The notes under the pieces were generated by a model. The model saw only the letters and a list, made by a program, of their open reading frames with translations, was not told the origin of the DNA and did not search any database. A stretch of DNA of 20,462 nt from Elusimicrobiota bacterium (GTDB lineage: Bacteria; Elusimicrobiota; Elusimicrobia; UBA1565; JACRDR01): positions 1-20,462 of the forward strand of contig JACQPI010000215.1 in assembly GCA_016207585.1 (NCBI GenBank). Direction: 5' to 3'. A program made the translations under genes and the position numbers. Shown piece by piece: positions 7,245 to 14,784 of this stretch; position 1 is the stretch's first letter; the number at the start of each line of letters is the position of its first letter.

Positions 7245-8236
7245 GGGGAGCGTTGCCGAGGCTTCGACGGCGCCGGCACCGGAGGAGGCGGCTTGATCCC
7301 GAAACGAACCCTGATTTGAGCCAGGCTCATGAGGATCATCTGCTGCACGCCGATGTCCTTCTCGGACTGCAGGGCGCGCTCCAGGGCCGCCAGCGCCTTA
7401 TCCTTGTCGCCGACCGTTCCAAGCAGCAGCGCCGCGTCACGGCGAAGGGCCGGTTCCGGGTCTTGCAGAAATTTGAAGCCGAGCGGGAGCCCCGACGCGT
7501 CCCCGAGGCGTCCCAACGCGATGGCCGCTTGGAGCTGAACCTGGGGGGCGGCGTCGCTTAGGGCCGATTTGATATCCGCCGCGACGGAGCGGTCGCCTAG
7601 GGTCCCGAGGGATTTCACGGCTTCCTGCCGCACTCCGGCATCGGCGTCCTTCAAGGATTTGCGCAGAGCCGCCGCGACTTCCGGTTTGCCGATCAACCCC
7701 AGTGAAACGGCGGCGAGCCGGCGCATCTCGACATTCTTGTCCTGGAGCGCGGAGGCGAGAGCCTCCACTCCTTTCGGCGCCCGCACGATGCCCAGCGCCC
7801 TGGCGGCCGCGAAACGGACCCCGTCGTCTTCGTCCTTGAGCGCCTTAATCAGCGCCTCTTGGGTGGATAAATCGGCCAGCAGGGTCAAGGCGACCGCGGC
7901 GCTTTGACGGACCTGGCGGTCCGCATCCTCGATGAGTAGTTTGGCGATTTGCGGCGCCGTTTGCCCGGCCCTAAGGACTCCCAAGCAATCCACGGCGATG
8001 GCCCGGACGAATGGATTTTCGTCCTGCAACCGCTCGAGAACCGCCGGGATCGCTCGGGGGTCCCGGTATTGGCTCAGATCGTCGATCGCCTTGCGCCGCG
8101 CCATGGGATCCTTGCTCTTGAGCCGATCAATCGCCGCCGGAACGGGGTCTTTGGCGGGACGCGCGCTAGGGGACTCTTGAGGGTTTACAAGGGCAGGTAG
8201 GGCCGATAACAGAAAAAAACATAAAAACACGCTCAT
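7241..8236 (-). CDS. Secreted HEAT-repeat protein
   Basis: A 331-residue protein with a short N-terminal hydrophobic signal (MSVFLCFFLLSALPALVNPQ) followed by about eight HEAT or PBS-lyase-type repeats of roughly 31 residues between residues 33 and 300. Recurrent units include DPMARRKAIDDLSQYRDPRA, DDGVRFAAARALGIVRAPKG and DAGVRQEAVKSLGTLGDRSV, with the characteristic Asp, Val-Arg and Ala-Leu-Gly positions. The tail is Pro-rich and basic (PPPPVPAPSKPRQRSP). Such solenoids are protein-binding scaffolds, and the export signal places it in the periplasm. It overlaps the beta-barrel gene by four bases, which suggests a functional pair at the outer membrane. The start lies 32 bases after the response-regulator stop with a poor Shine-Dalgarno. 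The function is unknown beyond scaffolding. Confidence 0.85.
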   Translation of the reverse strand: MSVFLCFFLLSALPALVNPQESPSARPAKDPVPAAIDRLKSKDPMARRKAIDDLSQYRDPRAIPAVLERLQDENPFVRAIAVDCLGVLRAGQTAPQIAKLLIEDADRQVRQSAAVALTLLADLSTQEALIKALKDEDDGVRFAAARALGIVRAPKGVEALASALQDKNVEMRRLAAVSLGLIGKPEVAAALRKSLKDADAGVRQEAVKSLGTLGDRSVAADIKSALSDAAPQVQLQAAIALGRLGDASGLPLGFKFLQDPEPALRRDAALLLGTVGDKDKALAALERALQSEKDIGVQQMILMSLAQIRVRFGIKPPPPVPAPSKPRQRSP

Positions 8237-8252
8237 AACTCAAGCTAATCCG

Positions 8253-8281
8253 ATTCTACCTTTATGCGTTAGTCTCCTGCA
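8253..8281 (-). promoter_or_regulatory. Possible promoter before the HEAT-repeat gene
   Basis: On the minus strand TAGAAT (8258-8253, 5 of 6 to TATAAT) lies 18 bases after TTGCAG, a partial -35 that sits inside the end of the response-regulator gene. A start near 8246 would give a leader of about 10 bases. Only pattern evidence. Confidence 0.3.
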
Positions 8282-8646
8282 AGAACTTCGGCGACAAGTT
8301 GGTTTAAAGCCTGCAGGGTGAACGGTTTTTGAATGACGGTCATGGCTCCCGCCAGAAGGGCGACGCCCTTTTCCTTGTCCGTGTCGCGGCTTGTCATGAT
8401 CAGTATCTTTGGGGCGTTGTTGCCCAGCTTGGACGTGATCTCGCTCGCGACGTGATAGCCGTCGATGTAGGGCATCATCACATCGAGCAGGGCCATGTCC
8501 AGAGATTCGGTCGAGGCGATCTGTAGGGCGTCCTTGCCGTTGGCGGCGGGGAAGACCTGATATCCTTGAAGCGTCAGATTCATCTTGATCAAATCCAGTA
8601 AATCCGGATCGTCGTCCGCGACTAGAATGCGCTTTCGATCTGCCAT
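8269..8646 (-). CDS. Stand-alone response-regulator receiver (CheY-like)
   Basis: A 125-residue single-domain phosphoacceptor with no DNA-binding or enzymatic output, so it probably acts by protein-protein contact or as a phosphorelay link. All receiver residues are present: acidic cluster Asp11-Asp13 (LVADDDPD), phosphoacceptor Asp55 in LLDVMMP, Thr85 in ILIMTSRD and Lys107 in IQKPF. The frame stays open upstream into the dnaE coding region, but the receiver fold begins at MADRKRILVADDD. The ATG at 8644-8646 has AGGAG seven bases upstream, so that start is chosen. Its first 25 bases overlap the end of dnaE in another frame. It stops with TAA. No histidine kinase is in the window, so the cognate kinase lies elsewhere. 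Confidence 0.92.
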   Translation of the reverse strand: MADRKRILVADDDPDLLDLIKMNLTLQGYQVFPAANGKDALQIASTESLDMALLDVMMPYIDGYHVASEITSKLGNNAPKILIMTSRDTDKEKGVALLAGAMTVIQKPFTLQALNQLVAEVLAGD

Positions 8647-10796
8647 GCTTTTTCTCCTACGGTATTCTCGATCTCGTCCAAAAGTTTCCCGCCCAAACTC
8701 ACCGTCGCTTCCGTTTCGACCGTCGCGACGCTCTGCGAGGGGGTGGTCAGCCGCAGTTCGACCGGGCAGGCGCCCGGATGTTTTTCCAGGACCTGCCGGA
8801 GCGTCTTGAGGCGCGACTCTTCCAGGGCGGCGGTGGAGAACGAAAGGACAAGCCGTTTTCCCCATCGCGCAAGCGCCTCGTCGAGCGAATAAATCTCTTC
8901 CGCGATCAGTTCCGGATTGCCGTCTTCTCCCCTGAAACTGAGACGGCCCGATGCCGTCACGATCGTATTGGCGTGCACGCGTTTGCCCAGTCCAGATGCG
9001 TAGGCGCGGGGGAACACGAGCAGCGCGATTTCTCCCGTCAGGTCCTCCAGGGCGACGCGGGCCCAGGGCTCGCCGCTTTTCTTGGTCGTCATGCGCTTGA
9101 CCTGAGTGATCAGGCCGGCGATGCGGACCGTCGTGTTCATGTCGGCGCGCAAGGACTCGATGGTGTGCGTGCAGACCGCTTGGAGGCGCTCCCGGTGACG
9201 CAGCAGGGGATGCCCGGAGAAGTAAAATCCCAGCATCTCCCGTTCCGCCTTGAGCAGATCGTGTTCGTGGAGGGGCTCGACGGCGACCGTCGCCGCGGAG
9301 CGGCCGTTGGACGAGGCGGGCCCATCGAGGAAAAGCAGGCCCTGGCCGCGATGCAGGTCTTCTTTGATTTTGGATTGACGGCTCATGGTCGTTTCCAGAG
9401 CCGCCTGCAGAAAAGCCCGCGTGTGCCGGATGCCATGGCCCTCGCCGAGGGCGTCCATCGCTCCGGCCTTGATCAACGATTCGATCACTTTTCGATTGGC
9501 GGCCCGGAGGTCCACCCGCCGGCAGAAGTCGTCGAGCGAGGGGAAAGCCCCTCCGGCGGCGCGCGCCTGCACGATCGACTGCGCCGCGGCCTCGCCGACG
9601 TTCTTGATCGCCGTGAGGCCGAAACGGATGGCCTGGTCGCGGATCGAAAAGCGCGCTTCGGAATGCTGGACGTCCGGCGGAAGTATCTCCATTCCCATCG
9701 CCTTCGCTTCGTTGAGATAGGTCACCAGGCGGTTTTCCTTGTCTTCAACGAGCGCGTTGTGGCCGATTTCGGAAGTGAGCAGGGCCGTCATGTATTCCAA
9801 GGGGAAATTCGCTTTGAGATAGGCGGTTTGGTAGGCGACTAGGCCGTAGGCCACGGAGTGGGATTCATTGAAGCCATACCCGCCGAACTGGACCATTTGG
9901 TCGTAAATCTTGCTCGCGATCTTTTCCGCGACGGCGTTTTCCCGGCAGCCCTTCAGAAAATCGGCCCGCAGCGCCTCGGCGGCCGTTTTGTCCTTTTTTC
10001 CCATGGCCTTGCGCAGGCCGTCCGCTTGTCCGGGAGTGAAGCCGGCCAGGACCTTGGAGATTTCCATCACCTGCTCTTGATACACAAGGCAGCCGTACGT
10101 ATCGGAGAGGATGGATTTGAGACGCGGATGCGCATAGGCGATCTTCTTGGTGCCGTGCTTGCGCGCCACGAAATCGTCCAGCATGCCGCTTTGCATGGGG
10201 CCGGGGCGATACAGGGCGACCAAGGCGACCGTATCGCTGAACTCGGTCGGTTTGAGCCTGCGCACGAGGTCCCGCATGCCGTCCGATTCCAGCTGGAACA
10301 CGCCGAGCGTCTTGCCGGCCCGCAGGAGCTCGAAGGTTTTCGGATCGTCCAGGGGGATCGTTGCGATATCAAAGTCCGGGCGGCCTCCCCGGCGGATGCT
10401 TTCGACCGCGCGCTCCATGATGGAGAGGTTGCGAAGGCCCAGGAAATCCATCTTGAGCAGTCCGAGCTTGGGAAGGGTATCGCCGTCGTACTGGGTCGTG
10501 ATCGCATCGGAATGAGTCCCGACCGCGAGGGGGGCGTAGTTGATGACCGCCTCTTTCGTTATGACGATGCCGGCGGCGTGGACGCTGGTATTGCGCTTAA
10601 GGCCCTCCAGTTTTTGAGCCAGATCCATGAGTTTTTTCTTGCGGGGGTCTCGGATCAATTCCTGGAGTTCGGGGTTGGCCTGCAGGGCCTGATGCAGCGT
10701 CTTCCCGAAGGGAATCTGCTTGGCGATTTGATCCACCTCGGAGAGGGGAATCGCCAGCACCCTGCCGACGTCGCGGATCGCGGCGCGCGCGGCCAT
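8622..10796 (-). CDS. dnaE: DNA polymerase III alpha subunit, C-terminal segment after an in-frame stop
   Basis: The downstream 724 residues of DnaE, in the same frame as the upstream segment. It holds the rest of the palm with the third catalytic aspartate (Asp117 in LLKMDFLGLRNLSIM, matching E. coli Asp555), fingers (VFQLESDGMRDLVRRL, RPGPMQSGMLDDF, YQEQVMEIS), the GFNESHSVAYGLVAYQTAYLKA segment split across two positions here, a helix-hairpin-helix region and an OB fold (VRIAGLITQVKRM). A likely clamp-binding motif QGLLF lies at 9330-9344. The first ATG after the TAA is at 10796; the 14 codons between (YGESNVARIITFSS) are also conserved DnaE sequence. The end overlaps the receiver gene by 25 bases. 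As a separate polypeptide it would lack two of three catalytic aspartates. Confidence 0.85.
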   Translation of the reverse strand: MAARAAIRDVGRVLAIPLSEVDQIAKQIPFGKTLHQALQANPELQELIRDPRKKKLMDLAQKLEGLKRNTSVHAAGIVITKEAVINYAPLAVGTHSDAITTQYDGDTLPKLGLLKMDFLGLRNLSIMERAVESIRRGGRPDFDIATIPLDDPKTFELLRAGKTLGVFQLESDGMRDLVRRLKPTEFSDTVALVALYRPGPMQSGMLDDFVARKHGTKKIAYAHPRLKSILSDTYGCLVYQEQVMEISKVLAGFTPGQADGLRKAMGKKDKTAAEALRADFLKGCRENAVAEKIASKIYDQMVQFGGYGFNESHSVAYGLVAYQTAYLKANFPLEYMTALLTSEIGHNALVEDKENRLVTYLNEAKAMGMEILPPDVQHSEARFSIRDQAIRFGLTAIKNVGEAAAQSIVQARAAGGAFPSLDDFCRRVDLRAANRKVIESLIKAGAMDALGEGHGIRHTRAFLQAALETTMSRQSKIKEDLHRGQGLLFLDGPASSNGRSAATVAVEPLHEHDLLKAEREMLGFYFSGHPLLRHRERLQAVCTHTIESLRADMNTTVRIAGLITQVKRMTTKKSGEPWARVALEDLTGEIALLVFPRAYASGLGKRVHANTIVTASGRLSFRGEDGNPELIAEEIYSLDEALARWGKRLVLSFSTAALEESRLKTLRQVLEKHPGACPVELRLTTPSQSVATVETEATVSLGGKLLDEIENTVGEKAWQIESAF
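8654..8658 (-). promoter_or_regulatory. Shine-Dalgarno of the receiver gene, inside dnaE
   Basis: AGGAG on the minus strand, seven bases before the receiver ATG and wholly within the last codons of dnaE. It decides the receiver start and rules out the long upstream extension. Confidence 0.75.
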
Positions 10797-10838
10797 CGAG
10801 CTGAAGGTGATGATCCGGGCGACGTTCGATTCGCCGTA

Positions 10839-10841
10839 TTA
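10839..10841 (-). other. dnaE: In-frame TAA inside dnaE
   Basis: The codon lies between Lys425 and the conserved Tyr-Gly of the DnaE palm (E. coli VIEHVADMYGRDAV aligns with VIEYVRK-stop-YGESNV). It replaces exactly one residue with no insertion or deletion, and the reading frame stays open for the rest of the gene. In many DnaE proteins this position is Lys, so a single AAA-to-TAA change would explain it. TAA also ends three other genes in the window (6447, 8269, 12680), so general reassignment is unlikely. Confidence 0.95.
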
Positions 10842-12116
10842 CTTACGGACATACTCGATCACCCGCTCGCGGCCCTCGTCCGAAAAATCGATGTCCAAGT
10901 CCGGCATGGACCTGCGATCGGGGTTTAAAAATCGCTCGAACAGGAGGTTGTGTTGGATCGGGTCGATCGTCGTGATATCCAATGAGTAGGAGACCAGGGC
11001 GCCGGCTCCGGAGCCCCGGCCGGGACCGACGGGAATCGCCTGGGACTTCGCGTAGCGGATAAAATCCCAAACGATGAGGAAATACCCGGAAAACCCCATC
11101 CTGCGTATCACCGAAAGCTCGTAGTCCAGCCTCTCCCGATACCGCGAATCCCCGGCCCTTCCCAGGCGCTCCAGCCCCTGGCGGCACAACTCCTCCAGGT
11201 AGGAGTCCTGGGTCCGCCCCTCCGGGACTTCATAGCGGGGAAGATACAGCTGCTTCATGTCGATCGCCACCCGGCACATCTCCCCGATCTTCAAGGTATT
11301 CGAGAGGGCTTCCGGCGCGAAGTGAAAAATCTTGGCCATCTCCTCCGCGGTCTTGAGGTAGAATTCGTGACTCTCGAAGCGAAGGCGGTTGGCGTCCTCG
11401 ATTTGCCGCCCCGTGGAAATGCAAATGCGGGCGTCATGGGCGTCCCAATCGGAGGGTTCGGGATAGTGGCAGTCGTTGGTCGCGACGAGGGGTATCTGGG
11501 TGCGCTTGTGGATCTCCAGGAGTCCCTGCAGGACTTGGCGCTGCTTCTCCAGGCCGTGGTCCATGATTTCCAGATAGAAGCAGTCCGGGTCCAGGAGGTC
11601 CCGATAGTGGACCGCCAAGTCCGTCGCGGCTTTGAGGTTTCCCGAAAGGATGAGCTGGGATATCTCGCTCTTGAGGCAGCCCGACAGAACGATCAATCCC
11701 TTGGCGTGCCGAGCCAGGAGCTCCTTGTCGATGCGCGGATCGTAGTAAAACCCCTCCAGGAAGGCCCGCGAGGATAGGGACAGTAGATTCTGATACCCCT
11801 GATTGTTCATTGCCAGCACGGTCAGGTGGCAGTTTTCCTTTTGGGACCCGGCGCGGTCGGTCCGGGAGCCCTTCGCCAGATACATCTCGCAACCGAGGAT
11901 CGGCTTCAGGCCGACCGCGTTGCATTGGGAGTAGAACTCGATCGCCCCGTAGAGATTGCCGTGGTCCGTGATCGCCAAGCCGCGCGCGCCGGCGCGCGCC
12001 AGGTGTTTGAGAATTTCCGACGGGTTGCCGTCGTGATCCGTGAAGCGCGTGATGCCGTCCAGCAGGGAATATTCGGAGTGGTTGTGCAGATGGATGAACT
12101 CGGGTCTGTCGCTCAT
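10839..12116 (-). CDS. dnaE: DNA polymerase III alpha subunit, N-terminal segment ending at an in-frame TAA
   Basis: The upstream 425 residues of the replicative polymerase. It comprises the PHP domain (FIHLHNHSEYSLLDG at 7-21, ITDHGN, LGCEMYLA, VATNDCHY), then the start of the polymerase palm with VGPGRGSGAGALVSY and MPDLDIDF. Asp408 and Asp410 correspond to E. coli Asp401 and Asp403 or their neighbours in that motif. The frame then reads VIEYVRK, a TAA at 10839-10841, and continues without any shift as YGESNVARIITF. Read through, the protein would be 1164 residues, normal for DnaE. The ATG at 12116 has no Shine-Dalgarno and lies 20 bases from the divergent NUDIX gene. This is either a real nonsense mutation, recoding, a two-piece enzyme or a sequence error. 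Confidence 0.88.
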   Translation of the reverse strand: MSDRPEFIHLHNHSEYSLLDGITRFTDHDGNPSEILKHLARAGARGLAITDHGNLYGAIEFYSQCNAVGLKPILGCEMYLAKGSRTDRAGSQKENCHLTVLAMNNQGYQNLLSLSSRAFLEGFYYDPRIDKELLARHAKGLIVLSGCLKSEISQLILSGNLKAATDLAVHYRDLLDPDCFYLEIMDHGLEKQRQVLQGLLEIHKRTQIPLVATNDCHYPEPSDWDAHDARICISTGRQIEDANRLRFESHEFYLKTAEEMAKIFHFAPEALSNTLKIGEMCRVAIDMKQLYLPRYEVPEGRTQDSYLEELCRQGLERLGRAGDSRYRERLDYELSVIRRMGFSGYFLIVWDFIRYAKSQAIPVGPGRGSGAGALVSYSLDITTIDPIQHNLLFERFLNPDRRSMPDLDIDFSDEGRERVIEYVRK

Positions 12117-12121
12117 GGGAA

Positions 12122-12130
12122 TGCTATAAT
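12122..12130 (+). promoter_or_regulatory. Extended -10 promoter (TGCTATAAT) in the 20-base divergent gap
   Basis: A perfect TATAAT at 12125-12130 preceded by TG and one base, the extended -10 form that can work without a -35; no good -35 is seen. The usual spacing puts the plus-strand start at about 12137, the first base of the NUDIX GTG, so a leaderless mRNA is predicted. Read on the minus strand the same bases give TATAGC at 12128-12123, whose start would fall at about 12116, the A of the dnaE ATG. The plus-strand element is strong; the minus-strand one is weaker. Confidence 0.65.
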
Positions 12131-12136
12131 GCCGAC

Positions 12137-12682
12137 GTGAATTCCCCGGGACTTTTGGAGACGTTCGTCCGTCGGAAGAAAATCTACAACGGGCGCGCCG
12201 TCAACTTCGTCGTCGACCAGATCCGGCTGCCCGATGGGCGCGCGGCCGAGCGCGAATACCTGGACCATCCCGGGGCGGTCGGCGTCCTGCCGTTCCTGGA
12301 CGCCGACACGATATTGTTGGTGAGGCAATACCGGTACCCGGTGCGAAAAATCACCTACGAGATCCCCGCCGGCAAGCTCGACCCCGGGGAATCCAGGTCC
12401 GCCTGTTTGCGGCGGGAACTGCTGGAAGAAACGGGGCATCGCGCTCGACGCGTCCGGCCCTTGATTTCCTATTGGCCTACTCCGGCGTTCTCCGATGAAA
12501 TTTTGCATCTTTACGCGGCGGACGGGCTGGTCGCGGGGCCGACCTCTCCCGATGACGACGAATTTATAGAAGTGGTCCGCATGCCTTTTCGCCGGGCGTT
12601 GGATTGGGTATTTTCGGGAAAAATCCGCGACTCCAAGACGGTGATTGCGCTTTTGACCACCCGCGCGCTGAGAGACGTTTAA
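12137..12682 (+). CDS. NUDIX hydrolase, ADP-ribose pyrophosphatase (NudF) type
   Basis: A 181-residue NUDIX enzyme, most like ADP-sugar or ADP-ribose pyrophosphatases, which cleave ADP-ribose to AMP and ribose 5-phosphate. The NUDIX box is complete: GKLDPGESRSACLRRELLEE followed by TGH, fitting GX5EX7REUXEEXG. The N-terminal flank is typical of NudF: YLDHPGAVGVLP and LLVRQYRYPVRKITYEIPAGKL, where the Arg-Gln-Tyr-Arg segment and the EIPAG lead-in distinguish this subfamily. The GTG start at 12137 coincides with the predicted transcription start and has no Shine-Dalgarno; a TTG at 12155 is an alternative but would cut conserved N-terminal sequence little. It diverges from dnaE. A housecleaning role is likely; exact substrate is inferred. 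Confidence 0.87.
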   Translation: MNSPGLLETFVRRKKIYNGRAVNFVVDQIRLPDGRAAEREYLDHPGAVGVLPFLDADTILLVRQYRYPVRKITYEIPAGKLDPGESRSACLRRELLEETGHRARRVRPLISYWPTPAFSDEILHLYAADGLVAGPTSPDDDEFIEVVRMPFRRALDWVFSGKIRDSKTVIALLTTRALRDV

Positions 12683-12731
12683 TGTTCGATGCAACGCAAG
12701 ATTATAGCAATTTCTCCGCTAACCTGAGGCC

Positions 12732-14780
12732 ATGAATCCCGAGGAGATTTCGGTCTGGGTCCCGTTCCTCAAACGCAGTCTCCTTTTTAGGGATCTATCC
12801 GCCGAGGAGCTGGAAAAGGTGGCGGTCCGACTGCAGCCGCTTTCCTTGCCCAAGGGAGCCGTTTTGTACTCCCGCGGGGACGCGGGGGACGCCTTCTACC
12901 TGATTACCTCCGGCCAGGTCCGGCTTTTTTCCGAACGAGGCGGACGAGAGGTGCTGACCGCTTTCCTGGGACGCGGCGATTCCTTGGGAGAGCTTTCCTT
13001 GCTGACGGGCGAGCCGCGGTCCGTGACGGTCAAGCTGGACGCGACCTCCGAGTTCCTCGTGCTGTCGAAAAAAGATTTCGAGGAAGTGGCGCGCGGGAAC
13101 CCTTCGATCCTCATCCACCTGTCCAGGCTCATCGCGCAACGGATGATCCATTCGACCCAATCGCTGGAGACGAGGCAGGCGCTGCGCCGGGAGCTCTTGG
13201 TGTCGTCGAGCGCCCTCGCACCGTCGATGCATGAGATGTTCTTGACGCGGCTGGCCTTGGGCTTGGCCGAGGAGACGCGGCGACGCATACTCCTGGTCGA
13301 TATGGGCCCGCAGTGCGGATCGTTGGCGCGTTCTCTCGGAATGAAGCCGATACTGACCAGCGAGGCGATGCTCCGGGAGCAGGACCTGCGCAATCCCGAT
13401 ATCCTGAGCCAATTGGTGTGCGAGCACCCCTCCGGACTGCAGGCGCTGAGCCTTCCGGTCTCCGTTTTCGGAGGTCGCCTGTACCGGGGAATCTTCTTGT
13501 TCCTCAACCTGCTGCGCGACTACAACGATTATGTCCTGGTATCCCTGGGGGACTCCCTGGGCGACGTGGAAAAGTCCATCTTGGAGGAGGCGGATGGGTG
13601 GCTGCTGCTGGGATGCGCGTCGCGGCGCGAGACGTTCGCGAGGCTCGAGACCGAGATGAAAGCCGTTTCCCCGGAGAAGAAGCACTGGTTCAGGATTTGG
13701 TGCGGGACCCTGCGACCTTCGGAGGTGTTGGCCTTGCCGCAGGAGGCGTCGATGGTGGTGCCGTGGCCGGACGAACTGACGACGCAATACGAGCGGAGGC
13801 AGTCCGCGCAACAGGCGCTGGAACAGTTCCCTAAATCGGCGCGGGGAATCCGGCGGGTCGCGCGGCGGCTCGGAGGGGTCAGCGTCGGGCTTGCGATGGG
13901 CGCCGGCATGGCGCTCGGCTATTCCCTTATCGGAATTTTGAAGGGGCTCAAGCGCGCGCGCGTCGAGGTGGACTGGGTCGCGGGGACCTCCATCGGCTCC
14001 CTGATCGGCGGATTCTACGCTCTGGGCCTGGAGCCCGAGGATATCGAGGATATCGCCTTGCGCGTCGATAAGGCCTGGGTTTACGAAAACCTATTTTGGG
14101 ACCTGACGATTCCGCGGGCGGGTATTTTCGCCGGCACGACGCTCTACCGATTCATCCGATCCTATTTCGGGGAGAAGGAATTCCACGAGATGGAAATCCC
14201 TTTCGCGTGCGTGGCCACGGATATTGAAACCGGGGAGCGCGTCATACTTCGGGAGGGACGCGTGGCCGAAGCGATTCGCGCCTCGTGCGGAGTCCCCTTG
14301 CTTTTGGCGCCGTTTCAGCACCAGGGACGTTTTTTAGTCGATGGAGGGCTGGTAGAGCCGGTTCCCTCCCGAGTCGTTTCCCAAATGGGGGCGGACATAC
14401 TCATCTCGGTCAACTTGACTCTGCCGACGTTCAAGCGCAAGCGGACGACTCATCCGGCGTCTTCTAAAACGGGGCTCTTGGCCGAGCAACTCAAGGAGTT
14501 GGGGCTTCCCGAGGCTCTTCAAGCTCCCAATATGCTGCAGGTCCTCTTTCAAATGATCTACGCGATGGAATATGAAATCGCCCAGTCCAGGCTGGACCCC
14601 GTCCATGTCGTGATCCAGCCCGAGGTGGCCTCTTTTTCCTGGACCGAGCTCCACCGGGCCCGGGAGATCATCGAACGGGGGGAACGCGCCGTCGAGGAGG
14701 CGTTGCCGAAAATTCGGGCCCTTTTGCCGTATTTCAGGCAGGGCGAAGGGGCTTCCGGCAGCCGGTCTCCCGCGAGCTGA
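12732..14780 (+). CDS. NTE-like protein: cyclic-nucleotide-binding domain plus patatin
   Basis: A 682-residue protein with the layout of neuropathy target esterase relatives. Residues about 17-135 are a cyclic-nucleotide-binding domain (LLFRDLSAEELEKVA, GDAFYLITSGQVRLF, GDSLGELSLLTGEPRSVTV). Residues about 180-345 form a Rossmann-like middle without a P-loop (RRRILLVDMG, DYVLVSLGDSL, ADGWLLLGCASRRET). Residues about 380-600 are the patatin domain, with Ser420 in GTSIG and Asp537 in DGG. The oxyanion motif, usually GGGxRG, reads GAGMALG at about 390-396, so the conserved Arg is missing. No signal peptide or TM helix is seen. The expected role is lysophospholipase or esterase gated by a nucleotide or membrane signal, but the altered loop may mean low or different activity. 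It lies between two NUDIX genes, 49 bases after the first. Confidence 0.85.
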   Translation: MNPEEISVWVPFLKRSLLFRDLSAEELEKVAVRLQPLSLPKGAVLYSRGDAGDAFYLITSGQVRLFSERGGREVLTAFLGRGDSLGELSLLTGEPRSVTVKLDATSEFLVLSKKDFEEVARGNPSILIHLSRLIAQRMIHSTQSLETRQALRRELLVSSSALAPSMHEMFLTRLALGLAEETRRRILLVDMGPQCGSLARSLGMKPILTSEAMLREQDLRNPDILSQLVCEHPSGLQALSLPVSVFGGRLYRGIFLFLNLLRDYNDYVLVSLGDSLGDVEKSILEEADGWLLLGCASRRETFARLETEMKAVSPEKKHWFRIWCGTLRPSEVLALPQEASMVVPWPDELTTQYERRQSAQQALEQFPKSARGIRRVARRLGGVSVGLAMGAGMALGYSLIGILKGLKRARVEVDWVAGTSIGSLIGGFYALGLEPEDIEDIALRVDKAWVYENLFWDLTIPRAGIFAGTTLYRFIRSYFGEKEFHEMEIPFACVATDIETGERVILREGRVAEAIRASCGVPLLLAPFQHQGRFLVDGGLVEPVPSRVVSQMGADILISVNLTLPTFKRKRTTHPASSKTGLLAEQLKELGLPEALQAPNMLQVLFQMIYAMEYEIAQSRLDPVHVVIQPEVASFSWTELHRAREIIERGERAVEEALPKIRALLPYFRQGEGASGSRSPAS

Positions 14781-14784
14781 GGCG

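Noticed and set aside
8269..8865. A 198-residue receiver with an N-terminal extension
   Set aside because: The extension lies over dnaE codons, has no fold signature, and a good Shine-Dalgarno marks the start at 8646.
10797..10838. A frameshift or intein as the cause of the dnaE break
   Set aside because: Both halves are in the same frame and the 14 codons between them are conserved DnaE sequence; no extra sequence or intein motifs are present.
10839..10841. General reassignment of TAA to a sense codon
   Set aside because: TAA ends the beta-barrel (6447), receiver (8269) and NUDIX (12680) genes at sensible protein ends, and only dnaE has an internal TAA.
12113..12694. A 193-residue minus-strand open frame opposite the NUDIX gene
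   Set aside because: It is the complement of a complete NUDIX gene and has no recognisable domain.
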